Shown here piece by piece: positions 28,575 through 38,570 of a DNA stretch of 64,000 bases. The DNA lies in the NCBI GenBank assembly GCA_947090765.1, contig OX352322.1, positions 3,393,501 to 3,457,500 on the forward strand. Direction: 5' to 3'. Both the position numbers and the translations under genes were made by a program. The notes beneath the pieces are model-generated. The model worked only from the letters and a program-made list of their open reading frames with translations, was not told where the DNA came from and did not search any database. The DNA comes from Pseudomonas sp. MM223 (GTDB taxonomy: Bacteria > Pseudomonadota > Gammaproteobacteria > Pseudomonadales > Pseudomonadaceae). How positions within the stretch are numbered: position 1 is the first letter of the stretch; every line of letters begins with the position of its first letter.

Positions 28575-29252
28575 ATGAAATCACTGCCCCGCATTACCCT
28601 GTTGTGCGCCGCACTGCTTGCCGTGGCCGCCTGCTCCAGCCATAGCGTGGACCCCAAGGATTATTCCGGCTTCCTCAAGGACTACAGCCGGTTACAAGAA
28701 GCCAAGAGCCCGTCGGGTGACCCGGTGATGCGCTGGATCGACCCCAAGGTCAATATCAACCAGTACAGCCAGGTGTTCATCGAGCCCAGCCAGTTCTACC
28801 CCAAGCCGCAGCCGACAGCGGTTATTTCACAGCAGACGCTGCAGGAAATCACCCGCTACTTCAATGAAGCCCTGCGCCGCGAAATTGGCAGCGTGATGCC
28901 TTTGGCCAAGGGGCCAGGCCCAGGCGTGATCGTGGTGCGCCCGGCGATCACGGCAGTGTCCACCAGCAATGAAGGCCTCAAGCCCTATGAAGTGATCCCT
29001 ATCGCGCTTATTTCGGCAGGCGTGAACACCGCCATGGGCGGCCGTGATCAGGAGGTGGACGTCGGTGTAGAGGCGGCGTTCCTGGACGGTGCCAGCCAGA
29101 AAGTGCTGGCCCAGGTGGTGCGTAAAGGCACGGGCCAGGAACTGGAGAACGATACCCAGAAGCTGACGTTGAATGACGTCAAACCGGTATTGGATGGTTG
29201 GGCAAAAGACATGCGAGCGAGCTTCCTGACAGCGAAGCAGAAATCCCGCTAA
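28575..29252 (+). CDS. DUF3313-type lipoprotein
   Basis: 225 aa from MKSLPRITLL; lipobox VAAC with Cys20. The body (KDYSRLQEAKSPSGDPVMRW, QVFIEPSQFYP, VRPAITAV, EVIPIALISAG, ELENDTQKLTLNDVKPVLDG) matches the DUF3313 family of predicted outer-membrane-attached lipoproteins. No catalytic motif; function unknown. A longer in-frame start at 28455 would bury the lipobox and was rejected. Confidence 0.82.
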   Translation: MKSLPRITLLCAALLAVAACSSHSVDPKDYSGFLKDYSRLQEAKSPSGDPVMRWIDPKVNINQYSQVFIEPSQFYPKPQPTAVISQQTLQEITRYFNEALRREIGSVMPLAKGPGPGVIVVRPAITAVSTSNEGLKPYEVIPIALISAGVNTAMGGRDQEVDVGVEAAFLDGASQKVLAQVVRKGTGQELENDTQKLTLNDVKPVLDGWAKDMRASFLTAKQKSR

Positions 29253-29254
29253 GT

Positions 29255-29277
29255 TTGGGGCCGCAAAGCGGCCCCAA
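29255..29277. terminator. Bidirectional stem-loop between convergent genes
   Basis: TTGGGGCCGC-AAA-GCGGCCCCAA, a perfect 10-bp stem between the DUF3313 gene and sdaA. It ends right before both stop-proximal regions; no strong T-run on either side. Confidence 0.75.
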
Positions 29278-29287
29278 CTCAGCTCTA

Positions 29288-30664
29288 TCAGCACTCTACA
29301 AACGCGACTGCCAGGCCGCCCCGCGAGGTCTCCTTGTAGTTGGCATGCATGTCCGCCCCGGTATCACGCATGGTGCGGATTACCCGGTCGAGCGAGATGA
29401 AGTGCTCACCATCGCCACGCAACGCCATCTGTACGGCGTTGATCGCTTTCACCGCGGCAATCGCATTGCGCTCGATGCACGGCACCTGCACCAGGCCGCC
29501 AACCGGGTCGCACGTCAGCCCCAGGTTATGCTCCAGGGCGATTTCGGCTGCGTTCTCCAACTGGGGCGGCGTTGCGCTCAACACCTGAGCAAGGCCGGCA
29601 GCGGCCATCGAACACGCCGAACCCACCTCGCCCTGGCAGCCCACTTCTGCACCGGAAATCGAAGCGTTTTTCTTGCACAAGATGCCGACGGCCGCTGCGG
29701 CCAGCAGGAAATCCACTACATCCGCATCGCAGGCAAGCGGGTTGAACTTCATGTAATAGTGCAACACCGCCGGGATGATACCGGCCGCGCCGTTGGTGGG
29801 TGCGGTGACCATGCGCCCACCGGCGGCATTTTCTTCATTCACCGCCAGGGCGAACAGGTTGACCCATTCCATGGCGCTGAGGGTCGAACCAATCACGTTG
29901 GGCTTGCCCAGCTCCTGCAGGCTGCGGTGCAGCCGTGCGGCGCGGCGCTTGACGTGCAGCCCGCCAGGCAGGATACCTTCGTTGCGCAGCCCGTTATCAA
30001 CGCACTCACGCATGGCCGCCCAGATACGCAGCAGGCCTTCACGTACTTCCGCCTCCGGGCGCCAGGCACGTTCGTTCGCCATCATCAGTTGCGCCACACT
30101 CAAGCTGTGGGCTTTGCACAAGGCCAGCAGCTGCGCCGCGCTGTCGAACTCATAAGGCAGCTCAACGGCGTTGCTTTCACCTGCCGGGGCATCAATTTCG
30201 GCCTGTTCGACGATAAAGCCGCCGCCGACCGAATAGTAAGTCTGGCGCAGCAGGCTGCCCTGCCCGTCCATCGCTTCCAGGCTCATGGCATTGGGGTGGT
30301 AAGGCAGGCTCTCGTCGAGCAGCAACATGTCACGGCCAAACGCGAAAGCCAGCGGATGGCTGCCATCCAGCATCAGGCATTGCTCCTGCAGTACCTGGCC
30401 AATGCGCGACTCGATGGTGGCCGGGTCGATGCGGTCCGGCCACTGGCCCATCAGGCCGAGCAGGCAGGCGCGATCGGTGGCGTGGCCAACCCCGGTGGCC
30501 GACAGCGAGCCATACAACCGCACTTCGACGCGCGTTACCCGCGCCAGCAGCCCCTGCTCACGCAGCGCCTGGGCAAAGGTCGCCGCTGCCCGCATGGGGC
30601 CGACGGTGTGGGAACTGGACGGCCCGATGCCGATTTTGAAAAGGTCGAAAACACTGATAGCCAT
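29288..30664 (-). CDS. sdaA: L-serine ammonia-lyase (iron-sulfur dependent)
   Basis: 458 aa single-chain enzyme converting L-serine to pyruvate and ammonia with a labile [4Fe-4S] cluster. Domain 1 begins [20 protein letters not shown]; the C-terminal catalytic part has the cluster cysteines in [20 protein letters not shown] (plus the following CSMAAAG) and [17 protein letters not shown]. The first ATG in the frame lies 13 codons upstream; MAISVF is preferred by family length. Divergent from a LysR regulator. Confidence 0.95.
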   Translation of the reverse strand: MAISVFDLFKIGIGPSSSHTVGPMRAAATFAQALREQGLLARVTRVEVRLYGSLSATGVGHATDRACLLGLMGQWPDRIDPATIESRIGQVLQEQCLMLDGSHPLAFAFGRDMLLLDESLPYHPNAMSLEAMDGQGSLLRQTYYSVGGGFIVEQAEIDAPAGESNAVELPYEFDSAAQLLALCKAHSLSVAQLMMANERAWRPEAEVREGLLRIWAAMRECVDNGLRNEGILPGGLHVKRRAARLHRSLQELGKPNVIGSTLSAMEWVNLFALAVNEENAAGGRMVTAPTNGAAGIIPAVLHYYMKFNPLACDADVVDFLLAAAAVGILCKKNASISGAEVGCQGEVGSACSMAAAGLAQVLSATPPQLENAAEIALEHNLGLTCDPVGGLVQVPCIERNAIAAVKAINAVQMALRGDGEHFISLDRVIRTMRDTGADMHANYKETSRGGLAVAFVEC

Positions 30665-30810
30665 GCTAATGCCTGACCGTACCCTGATATGAATCCACAG
30701 CACGGTTATCTGAAGAAATTGAGCGATATTGCGATTTTGCGCGATACTGACGCGCTAGCTCACGGATGACCAACGAATCTTTCTAAGCAAGCCTATAGCA
30801 GGACTAAACA

Positions 30811-31752
30811 ATGCGACGGCAACTCAATGGCCAGATGTTCGTCTGGCTGCATGTATTCGCCTGTGCAGCCCGGCACCTGTCCTTTACCCGCTGTGCCGAA
30901 GAGCTGCATATCACCCCAGGTGCGGTCAGCCAGCAGATGCGCCACCTGGAAGAACGCTTGGGTTACCGGCTGTTTCTGCGCCGGGCGCGCGGCGTGGAGC
31001 TGAGCGCCGAAGGGCAACGCCTGGCCCAGACGGTGGCCGAGGCTTATGGCAGCATTGAGGCAGAACTGCTGCGCCTGGACGCCGGTGAAATACGCGGCAC
31101 CTTGCGCGTGCGTTCGATCCCGTCGTTCCTGGCCAAATGGCTCACCCCGCGCCTGCCGCGCTTTCAGCAGCGTTACCCGGACATCGAGCTGCGCCTGGTG
31201 GCCGAAGACAGCGCTCAGGCATTGACCCCGGGCGACTTCGACCTGGCTATCGACCTGAACGATGGCAGCTACCCTGGCATGCTTTCGACGCCGCTGCTGG
31301 ACGAACAGATCTTCCCGGTGTGCTCGCCCACCTTGCTGCGCGGGCGACCGCCACTGCATGGGCCAGCGGACCTGGTGCACTACCCGCTGCTGCATGACAT
31401 CACCGCCTGGCGTGGCAGTTCCGAGTATGCGGAGTGGGAGTTCTATCTGGAGGGGATTGGCGCCGCCGGCCTGAATGTGCGGCGTGGGCATACCTTTAAC
31501 CGCAACCACCTGACCATCGAGGCAGCAATTGCCGGTATCGGTGTAGCGATCGCCCGACGCACGCTACTCAATGACGAACTGGAACGCGGCGCGTTGATCG
31601 TGCCGTTTGGCGTGCCGATCGCCAACCACAAACGCTACGTGGTGCATTACCCACCCGGCGGATTGAACCAGCCGGGCGCGCGGGCAGTGCATGACTGGCT
31701 GGTGGAAGAAGCACGGGGGTTCAGGGAGTTGCATCCGCTGAACAAGGAATAG
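30811..31752 (+). CDS. LysR-family regulator (GcvA/DsdC-like)
   Basis: 313 aa. HTH in LSFTRCAEELHITPGAVSQQ with MRHLEERLGYRLF, then an effector domain. Divergently transcribed from sdaA over 146 bp, so it is the likely activator of serine deamination. The resemblance to DsdC is in family type only; ligand untested. Confidence 0.87.
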   Translation: MRRQLNGQMFVWLHVFACAARHLSFTRCAEELHITPGAVSQQMRHLEERLGYRLFLRRARGVELSAEGQRLAQTVAEAYGSIEAELLRLDAGEIRGTLRVRSIPSFLAKWLTPRLPRFQQRYPDIELRLVAEDSAQALTPGDFDLAIDLNDGSYPGMLSTPLLDEQIFPVCSPTLLRGRPPLHGPADLVHYPLLHDITAWRGSSEYAEWEFYLEGIGAAGLNVRRGHTFNRNHLTIEAAIAGIGVAIARRTLLNDELERGALIVPFGVPIANHKRYVVHYPPGGLNQPGARAVHDWLVEEARGFRELHPLNKE

Positions 31753-31797
31753 CCACCCTGCACGCGCTCCTACAGGGATCTCTTGGGCTTGGGATGA

Positions 31798-33230
31798 CTA
31801 GTAAGCCTGCTTGCCGGTAAAGGCATTGAGGGTACGCACCAGAATCACGAAGTCGAGCCACAGCGACCAGTTGTTGATGTACTCGATGTCCGAGTCCACC
31901 CGCTGGATCATCTGTTCGATGTCCTTGGTCTCGCCCCTGAAACCGCGCACTTGTGCCAGGCCGGTCATGCCCGGCTTGATGTTGTGGCGGGCAAAGTAAT
32001 CGACAATGTCCTGTGAATATAACGTGTCATGTTGCAACGCATGTGGCGCGGCCCAACCAGCGACATTTCCCCGGTCAGCACGTTAAACAACTGCGGCAGT
32101 TCATCCAGGCTGGTGCGGCGGATAAAAGCGCCAATCCTGGTCAGCCGCGGATCATTCTTCTGTGCCTGTTTGACCTCGCCGTTTTCCGGCTGGTGAACGT
32201 GCATGCTTCTGAACTTCCAGATACGGAACGACTCGCCCGTCCAGCCCGTGCGTTCCTGGCGGAAAAACACCGGCCCGGGGCTGGTGAGTTTGATGGCCAG
32301 TGCAACGCCCAGCAATACAGGCGATGCACACAGCAGTATCAATGCCGCCAGTACCCGGTCCTCGATATTCTTCAGGAACAGGCTCATCCCCGTCAGCGGT
32401 GTTTCAGACAAGGTCAGCACTGGAATGCCGGCAATTTCCCTTACGCTGTGGTTGATCAGGCGCAGTGAGAAAATATCCGGCACCCAGTTCACAGCGATGC
32501 ATTTGTCCAGCAGCTTGAAGTACACATCGTTGATAACCTCGGAGCCCCCCAGCGGTGTCACCAGGTACACAGTGCGAATGCCATGCTGGGCAACCAGTTC
32601 ATCCAGGTCTGCAATGTGCCCGAGCACAGGCAGGCGCTGTTTGCCCTCGGCACTTTCGTGCCCCTGCTCGCCAGCCTTGTCAGTCAGCACACACCCCAGC
32701 ACCCGTTCGCCAAACCAAGGGTTGTTGCTGATTTTCTGATAAAGAAAATTGGCCAGATCGCCATTACCGATAATCAGGGCATTGTCCAGACGCGCATGCG
32801 CGGTAAAGCGCTTTTGCAGTTCACGAACAGCAAAGTGCAAGAACAACTGGGCAATATAACCAATAATAAACAACTGCACGACCAACAACCGTGAGTAGGT
32901 TTCACTCTGCTTGGTCAAAAAGGCCATGACCACAAGAAAACAAAATGTTGCCGACCACGCCTTGAACAGGCGGAATGCCTTGATCGAAAGGCCGACGTTC
33001 GTGCGGTAAATTGCATAGTGGTCGTAAATAACGGCCAATGCGCCCACCAGCAACAACAGCATGATTACATAATCGGAGGTAATGTAACCAAACTGGTCAT
33101 AGATGAGGTACCAGGCAATACCGGTTACTGCAATACCATCGAGCCCCGCCTGAATGGCGTTACTTACGCTGCTTCTTCTTTGGAGTAAGGAACGACTGCT
33201 TCTGGGTTCGAAAACCATTTCAGACCTCAT
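31798..33230 (-). pseudogene. wcaJ: Undecaprenyl-phosphate sugar-1-phosphate transferase (WcaJ-like), broken by a one-base deletion
   Basis: Initiating enzyme that loads the first sugar phosphate on undecaprenyl phosphate. The main frame has about four N-terminal membrane helices, a nucleotide-binding-like middle, then the transferase domain with FFRQERTGWTGESFRIWKFR and [20 protein letters not shown]. There the frame is lost; family members continue VGPRPHA, and the expected rest ([15 protein letters not shown] to TLNAFTGKQAY) is present in another frame down to 31798. Adding one base near 32046 (CGCC to CGCCC on the minus strand) restores 477 codons. As read, the product lacks the last 80 residues, including essential transferase sequence. 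Last gene of the long minus-strand polysaccharide operon. Confidence 0.92.
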
Positions 33231-33374
33231 CTATTTGAGCGTAGCAAATGCCGTCCATCAAACATCAAGCCGTGAAAGCAGCGTATTCAACGCCAGTGAA
33301 GCAGGATCATGCAGCCCCCAAGCCACTGCTCTCACTGTAGCAGCCACCCACCATCGGCGCGGGTTTTGGCCGAT

Positions 33375-34134
33375 TCATAGGGTGCCCCTGGCCGAATTGG
33401 CTGGTTTGCGGCACAGCAGGGTGCGCAGCAAGAACAATGGATTGCCCACCACATAACGCATGAACAAGCGTTTCGGCTCGCGTAACAGCCGGTAGGCCCA
33501 CTCGCCCCCCCAGGTGCCGCAGCCACTGTGGCGCCCGGCTGACCTTGCCGCCAAGAAAATCCAGGATCGCCCCGCCGCACACGATAAGGCACGGCCCGCC
33601 GACGGCGGCCAACCTGGCCGCAACCGCTTCCTGCTTGGGCATGCCCATACCCAGCAGGATAAGTTCCGGTTGCTGTTCTCTGGCCAGTTGCAGGTAGGTG
33701 TCGATACTGGCAAAGCCATCGTGAACAGAAACCGGCACCACGCCAAACAAGGCTTCGCTGCGTTGCACAGCCTGGTTCAGGTACGGTTGCTGCGTGCCCC
33801 AGAACGCTACCCGTCGCCCGCGGTATACCTCCATGAGGCTGGGAATGAAGTCGGTGCCATTCATGTTGAGCCCAGGTTCCAGCCCCAGCCGGCGATAAAG
33901 AATCGCCATGCCAGAGCCGTCACGCAACAGCACGTCGGCCGCCGACAATGCCTGGCAATAGGCGCCGTCGCGCACTATCAGGTTCATTGCGTGGGCATTG
34001 ACGAAACCCAGCACAGTTGCAGATTCCGGGGCGGCCAGCCTGTCGAGCAAGTGCTGCGCCGCGGTGCTGTCAGGCACCACCTCAAGTGTGTCGATAATGC
34101 GCTTCCAGCGCTTCTGCCATCGCCACTGAGCCAT
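33375..34134 (-). pseudogene. WecG/TagA/CpsF-family glycosyltransferase, frameshifted in a G7 run
   Basis: Adds an N-acetylhexosamine-type sugar to a lipid-linked acceptor in characterised relatives. The frame is normal from MAQWRWQK through FVNAHAMNLIVRDG, GTDFIPSLMEVY and LLGMGMPKQEAV to RAPQWLRHLGG, then turns into unlike sequence running to 33307. With one G removed from the run at 33505-33511 the family-typical end GEWAYRLLREPKRLFMRYVV follows and stops at 33375, giving 252 codons. Only the C-terminal 50 residues, the membrane-association region, are lost, so partial activity is conceivable. Confidence 0.9.
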
Positions 34135-35321
34135 CAGTCATCATCCCGTTTGGAGCGCACCCATTCGACCTGGCGCTTGATCAGGAACCCCAGGTACAGG
34201 GGGATTTTCCTTGCGGCGTAAAAAGGCGCATACAGCAGCACGGAAAACGGGATCAACTCCCGACAGAAGCGAGCCCACGCCAGCACAACGGCAAGGCCGA
34301 GCATGGCCAGCGCAGCAAGTGCGATTAACGCAGGCGTTGCATGGCCTGAAAACAGGTACGCCAGCCAGGTCACCAGATTAAGCCCAAGCAACGCCAGCAC
34401 CAGCAACGCCAGGGGTGGCACCAGCAGGTCCAGGGTCATGGCCAGCAGGCTGCCGTTACGCTGGCTGATGGCGGCCAGCGCACGCTTGGGCGCATCGGCC
34501 AGCATCAAGCCCAGATGACCATGCTCCCAGCGGGTGCGCTGGCTGTTCATGCCTTGCTGGCTGGCAGGAAACTGGCTGGTGACCAACGCCTCCGGGCAGA
34601 ACACCGGCGGCTTGCCCTGCTGGCACAGGTCCAGGCCCAGCTTTACATCTTCCACCAAGTGCCCATTGGCCAGGTTGATCAAGGCCAGGTCGTGCCAACC
34701 GAACGCCATGCCTGCCCCCATCAGCTGGCACGGTAGCCCCAGCCGCGCCCAGCCACGCGGACGCACCAGGTTCTTGACCCGCCAGGCAAACTCGGCCACC
34801 TGCACCTTCAGCCCGCTACCGGCGGGTGCGCGCATCAGGTACAGCGCCTGCACCGGGCGTTGGGCCTGGTGATAGCGGCGCGCCAGGCAGTCGATTGCCC
34901 CCTCGCCTACCTGGCAGTCGGCATCCACCACAATCACTACCTCGGGGGGCTGCTCGGCCAGGTGGCGTACGCCGAAGTCCAGCGCATAGCCCTTACCACG
35001 CCGCAAGGTATCAAAGCGCTCCACTACCTCGGCGCCAGCCTCGCGGGCCAGCCGCGCCGTGTCATCAGTGCAGTTGTCGGCCACCACCAGCAAGCGGTCC
35101 CCTGCCAGTAACTGCGGGGTAACGCTTGCCAGCGTTGCACGAATGATCGCAGCCTCATCGTGAGCCGGTACCAACACAGCCACCCGCGGACGCTCGGTGA
35201 TGCCCAAAGGCCGTGAGCGCGGCGGCAGGCAAGCCAGCAGCATCTGCAGGAAAAACACGCACACAGGCACAAGGGCGATAACCGCCAGCAGGCCCAGTAA
35301 CCAACTCAATACACTCATCAT
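34134..35321 (-). CDS. Family 2 glycosyltransferase, membrane-anchored
   Basis: 395 aa. An N-terminal helix (about 5-30), a GT-A catalytic domain (VAVLVPAHDEAAIIRATLAS, DDTARLA, VVIVVDADCQVG with the DxD-like motif, then QRTRWEHGH as the Q/RxxRW motif of processive enzymes) and three C-terminal helices. This layout resembles cellulose/hyaluronan-type synthases of the short kind. Its stop shares one base with the start of the following gene and its start overlaps the preceding gene by 4 bases. Confidence 0.9.
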   Translation of the reverse strand: MMSVLSWLLGLLAVIALVPVCVFFLQMLLACLPPRSRPLGITERPRVAVLVPAHDEAAIIRATLASVTPQLLAGDRLLVVADNCTDDTARLAREAGAEVVERFDTLRRGKGYALDFGVRHLAEQPPEVVIVVDADCQVGEGAIDCLARRYHQAQRPVQALYLMRAPAGSGLKVQVAEFAWRVKNLVRPRGWARLGLPCQLMGAGMAFGWHDLALINLANGHLVEDVKLGLDLCQQGKPPVFCPEALVTSQFPASQQGMNSQRTRWEHGHLGLMLADAPKRALAAISQRNGSLLAMTLDLLVPPLALLVLALLGLNLVTWLAYLFSGHATPALIALAALAMLGLAVVLAWARFCRELIPFSVLLYAPFYAARKIPLYLGFLIKRQVEWVRSKRDDD

Positions 35322-36520
35322 GCGGATGCCTTGAAGTAGCCGGCCAGCTTGGCCGCCTCGGTGTCGATGTCATGCCGTTGCAGCACGCGCTGGTAAGCCG
35401 CCTCGCCCATGCGCTGCAGCACTTGGGCAGGTTGCGCAAGGCACTCGGCCATGGCCTGGGCCAGTTCATCCACGGCGCCAGCGGGGAACAGCCAGCCGTT
35501 CTCGCCCGGGCGCACCAGCTCGGGGATACCTGCCACATAGGTGGTCAGCACCGGCCGGCGCAAGGCCATGGCCTCCATGATCACCACCGGCAGGCCCTCG
35601 GCGAAGCTGGGCAGTACCAATGCGCGAGCGGCAAGGATTTCTTCGCGCACCTGTGCGCTGCTTATCCAGCCAGTGATGCGCACGTGTTGTTGCAAGCCGT
35701 GCCGGGTAATCAGGGCTTCGATCTGCTCACGCATCTCACCGTCACCTGCCAACACCAGTTCGAAGGCGATTGACTGTGCCGCAAGCTGGCGCGCCGCCTC
35801 AAGCAGTAGCAACTGGCCTTTCTGTTCGCAGAGCCGACCGACGCACACCAGCCTTGGCACCGCCGGCACATTGACCGGTGCCACCTCGTGGAAACCCCGC
35901 TCAAGGCCGCAATGCACCACTTTCACCTTGGCCCAGTGCTCGTGCGCCACCCAGCGGAAAAGCTGGCTGCGCCCGTAAGAACTTACCGCTGCAACAAAAG
36001 CGGCACGCCGCACCTTTTCGCCCATGTGCAAGAACTGTGGCTTGTCGAATTCTTCCGGCCCATGCACGGTAAAGCTGTAGGCCGGGCCGCCCAACAGGTT
36101 GGCCAGCATCACCACCTCGGTAGAGTTGGTGCCAAAATGCGCATGCACGTGGTTCGCCTCACCCGCTTGCAGCCATTGCAACACCTGGCAGGCCTCCGCC
36201 AGGTAGACCAAGTGGTAGGGCCATGCGCGGTCGGCACGCAGGCCAAGGCGCATGGCCACCCTCAAGGCTTTGAAAAAGCGTCGCGGTTGCGCCCGCAGCA
36301 CCTGCAACGTCGGCGTCAGCAACCCCTTGACGCCGCCTTGCAACACATAACGGGTCTTGGCCCGTTCGCTGGTGTCCTCGGCGTCCTGCAACTCGGCGTC
36401 CCACCCCCGCAGGGCAATGCGCTGTACCGCTATGCCTTGGCGCTCCAGCGCCAGTATCTCGCGGCGGATGAAACTGTGGCTGACCTTCGGGTACTGATTG
36501 ATGAAGTAAGCAATGCGCAT
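35318..36520 (-). CDS. Family 4 glycosyltransferase
   Basis: 400 aa GT-B enzyme. N-terminal half with YPKVSHSFIRREILAL and HVHAHFGTNSTEVVMLA; C-terminal nucleotide-sugar half with VGRLCEQKGQLLLLEAARQL and the EX7E motif around PSFAEGLPVVIMEAMALRRP. Adds one sugar of the repeat unit from a nucleotide-sugar donor; sugar unknown. Overlaps the next gene by ATGA. Confidence 0.92.
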   Translation of the reverse strand: MRIAYFINQYPKVSHSFIRREILALERQGIAVQRIALRGWDAELQDAEDTSERAKTRYVLQGGVKGLLTPTLQVLRAQPRRFFKALRVAMRLGLRADRAWPYHLVYLAEACQVLQWLQAGEANHVHAHFGTNSTEVVMLANLLGGPAYSFTVHGPEEFDKPQFLHMGEKVRRAAFVAAVSSYGRSQLFRWVAHEHWAKVKVVHCGLERGFHEVAPVNVPAVPRLVCVGRLCEQKGQLLLLEAARQLAAQSIAFELVLAGDGEMREQIEALITRHGLQQHVRITGWISSAQVREEILAARALVLPSFAEGLPVVIMEAMALRRPVLTTYVAGIPELVRPGENGWLFPAGAVDELAQAMAECLAQPAQVLQRMGEAAYQRVLQRHDIDTEAAKLAGYFKASA

Positions 36521-36569
36521 ACGAATCCAGATCCAAACCCGCTTGATGACCTACCTCCCCTGGCAACCT

Positions 36570-37574
36570 TCACTTCAGGCTGTCGACTACGGGCGGTCTG
36601 TCCACTGCCGATGCACTCACAGCAAATGCATCCCCCTGTTTTCCTTGTAGTCCAAGGTTGTGACCGCTGCTTGGCAATGCGGCCTGCAAACGCGCGAAAA
36701 CATCGTCGAGCAGTGCCTGGCGGCGGCGATACATCGCCCGTTTCTTCGCTGGGATGTCGCTTTCTGCCCGCTGCGCCGGGGCCAGCGGAAGGTTGAAGAA
36801 GTCCGCTTGACTCGATGCACTGGCGCCGTGTTCCTGCCAGATGACGTCATAGTTGGCCGCAAGGTCCTGGCCCTTGTCGCTGCCAAAATACGGATGCCGA
36901 TGGTGTCGGCAGGCATCGCTGACCGCATAAAGATGCGCGACGCCCAGCGTCCGGGCCAGGCATTTCAGCGCTTCGAGCACCAGGCTGCGCGGGCGCAGGC
37001 CCTCGAAGTCCTTGGTCAGATCGCGGTAGATGGCCAGCGAGGTTTCGCTGTCGATGCCTTTGTGGATGCCTTGTACGGCCCCGATGAACAGGTACAGCTC
37101 ACCCTGGCTGCGGCACAGGGTGAATGCCAGTGACGCCACGCGCAGGTCACCCTGGAACAGGTTCAGTACCAACTCGCCTTCTCGTTTGAACCAGATCGGC
37201 CGGTCCAGCACCAGGCGGCAGCCTGGCGAATGGCTGGACAAATCGCACAGTGTCAGGCTTTCGTCCCGCCCCAGCAGCAGTAAAGCCGGAAACTGACCGG
37301 CCAGCACTTCAAAGTGCGAAGCAACCACCGCCAGGCGCTGCGGGGCGTCCCAGCATTTACTGAGATAAGGCCATTGCACGACACCGATGCAATCCACGCC
37401 CAGCCGCTGTAAACCTTGTTCGCCAAGCGCCGCTTCCATGCGCTGCATGAAGCCTTTCAGCTCGGGCCATTGCCTGACAATTTGCAGCGTCAACTTGTAC
37501 TTGTTGTTCAAAGCCCGCAACGAGTAGCCCGGTTGCAAGGTAAACACGCTTTTCACGAGGGTGCCGAGCATCAT
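36570..37574 (-). CDS. DUF535 (VirK/YbjX) family protein
   Basis: 334 aa. Family hallmarks are FKREGELVLNLFQGDLRVAS, IGAVQGIHKGIDSET, DLTKDFEGLRPRSLVLEALK and AVSDACRHHRHPYFG. Members (VirK, YbjX, Salmonella homologues) are linked to envelope and antimicrobial-peptide phenotypes but have no established enzymatic activity. Its place inside a polysaccharide operon, 9 bp ahead of no gap beyond the next start, suggests a role in envelope remodelling tied to this polymer. Confidence 0.85.
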   Translation of the reverse strand: MMLGTLVKSVFTLQPGYSLRALNNKYKLTLQIVRQWPELKGFMQRMEAALGEQGLQRLGVDCIGVVQWPYLSKCWDAPQRLAVVASHFEVLAGQFPALLLLGRDESLTLCDLSSHSPGCRLVLDRPIWFKREGELVLNLFQGDLRVASLAFTLCRSQGELYLFIGAVQGIHKGIDSETSLAIYRDLTKDFEGLRPRSLVLEALKCLARTLGVAHLYAVSDACRHHRHPYFGSDKGQDLAANYDVIWQEHGASASSQADFFNLPLAPAQRAESDIPAKKRAMYRRRQALLDDVFARLQAALPSSGHNLGLQGKQGDAFAVSASAVDRPPVVDSLK

Positions 37575-37583
37575 GGTTATCTC

Positions 37584-38570
37584 TCACTTGTACTCGATCA
37601 AAGCTGATTTGCCGGCCGCAAAGCGGTGGCGCAAGAACTTCAGCTGGCCGAGCATTTCCGGGAATTTGCCCAATACCAGAAACACCGCTTGCAGCCAATT
37701 CTCGCGCGTGGGCTTGCCACCGCGGCGGGCCAGGCGCACGGCCTGCAGCGGGTAAATCAACAGCAACAGCAGGGCCCAGCCGCCTAACAGCAGGCAGGCC
37801 AGCACGATCACCAAGGGTATGCCCAGGCCCCATAGCCAGGCCCGACGCGACTCGCGCAGCCAGTGCTGCTCAGGCGGCCGGCCATGCAGGTAAGCCCCTT
37901 CGGCGTAGGCGTGGCCAGCACGCAGGCTGCGCCGCCACCATTGGCTGAAACGCGTCATGGCCGCATCGTGCAGGGTCATCTCGGCGGCCAGGCGCCAGAC
38001 CTTCCAGCCCTTGGCCCGCAAGCGTACGCACAGTTCAGGTTCCTCACCGGCAATCAGCTCGGCGCGAAAGCCCCCGACAGCGGCAAACGCGTCAGCACGC
38101 ATCAGCGCATCGCCCCCGCACGCCTTGGCCTCACCAATGGGGGTGTCCCATTCCAGGTCGCACAACAGGTTGTACACCGAGCGTTCCGGGAAGCGCTCAC
38201 GCCGGCGGCCACACACCACCGCCACCTCGGGGTGCTGGTCGAGAAACACCTGCGCCGTGGCCAGCCAGTGGGCGTCGACCTCGCAATCGCCATCGACAAA
38301 CTGCACCAGTTGCAGCGCAGGCAGTAGCCGCTGCAAGGCGTTGAAGCCTTCGTTGCGCGCACGCGCGGCGGTGAACGGGATGGCCATGTCCAGCGCCAAC
38401 ACCTCCACCCCCAGGCTGCGGGCCAGTTGCAGCGAGCCGTCGGTGGAGCCCGAGTCGACATACATGACCTTGCCCGCGCCGTGTACCAGCGAACGCAGGC
38501 AGCGCTCCAGGCGCGGGCCCTCATTGCGGCCAATGACCACCACACCAATTGCTGCCGCCATGGGCCTCAC
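37584..38570 (-). CDS. Family 2 glycosyltransferase
   Basis: 328 aa. GT-A domain: GVVVIGRNEGPRLERCLRSL, YVDSGSTDGSLQLARSLG, QFVDGDCEVDAHWL (DxD-type DGD), LIAGEEPELCVRLRAKGWKV; two hydrophobic segments near 250-285 and a basic end. GTG start overlaps the preceding stop by 4 bases; an ATG three codons on is the alternative. Donor and acceptor unknown. Confidence 0.9.
   Translation of the reverse strand: MRPMAAAIGVVVIGRNEGPRLERCLRSLVHGAGKVMYVDSGSTDGSLQLARSLGVEVLALDMAIPFTAARARNEGFNALQRLLPALQLVQFVDGDCEVDAHWLATAQVFLDQHPEVAVVCGRRRERFPERSVYNLLCDLEWDTPIGEAKACGGDALMRADAFAAVGGFRAELIAGEEPELCVRLRAKGWKVWRLAAEMTLHDAAMTRFSQWWRRSLRAGHAYAEGAYLHGRPPEQHWLRESRRAWLWGLGIPLVIVLACLLLGGWALLLLLIYPLQAVRLARRGGKPTRENWLQAVFLVLGKFPEMLGQLKFLRHRFAAGKSALIEYK

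Noticed and set aside
33085..33515. Programmed frameshifting as explanation for the broken genes
   Set aside because: Only the IS has a proper slippery heptamer with known precedent. The other breaks differ in direction and context, and their families are not known to use recoding; slippage in the run of seven stays possible and is listed as a finding.
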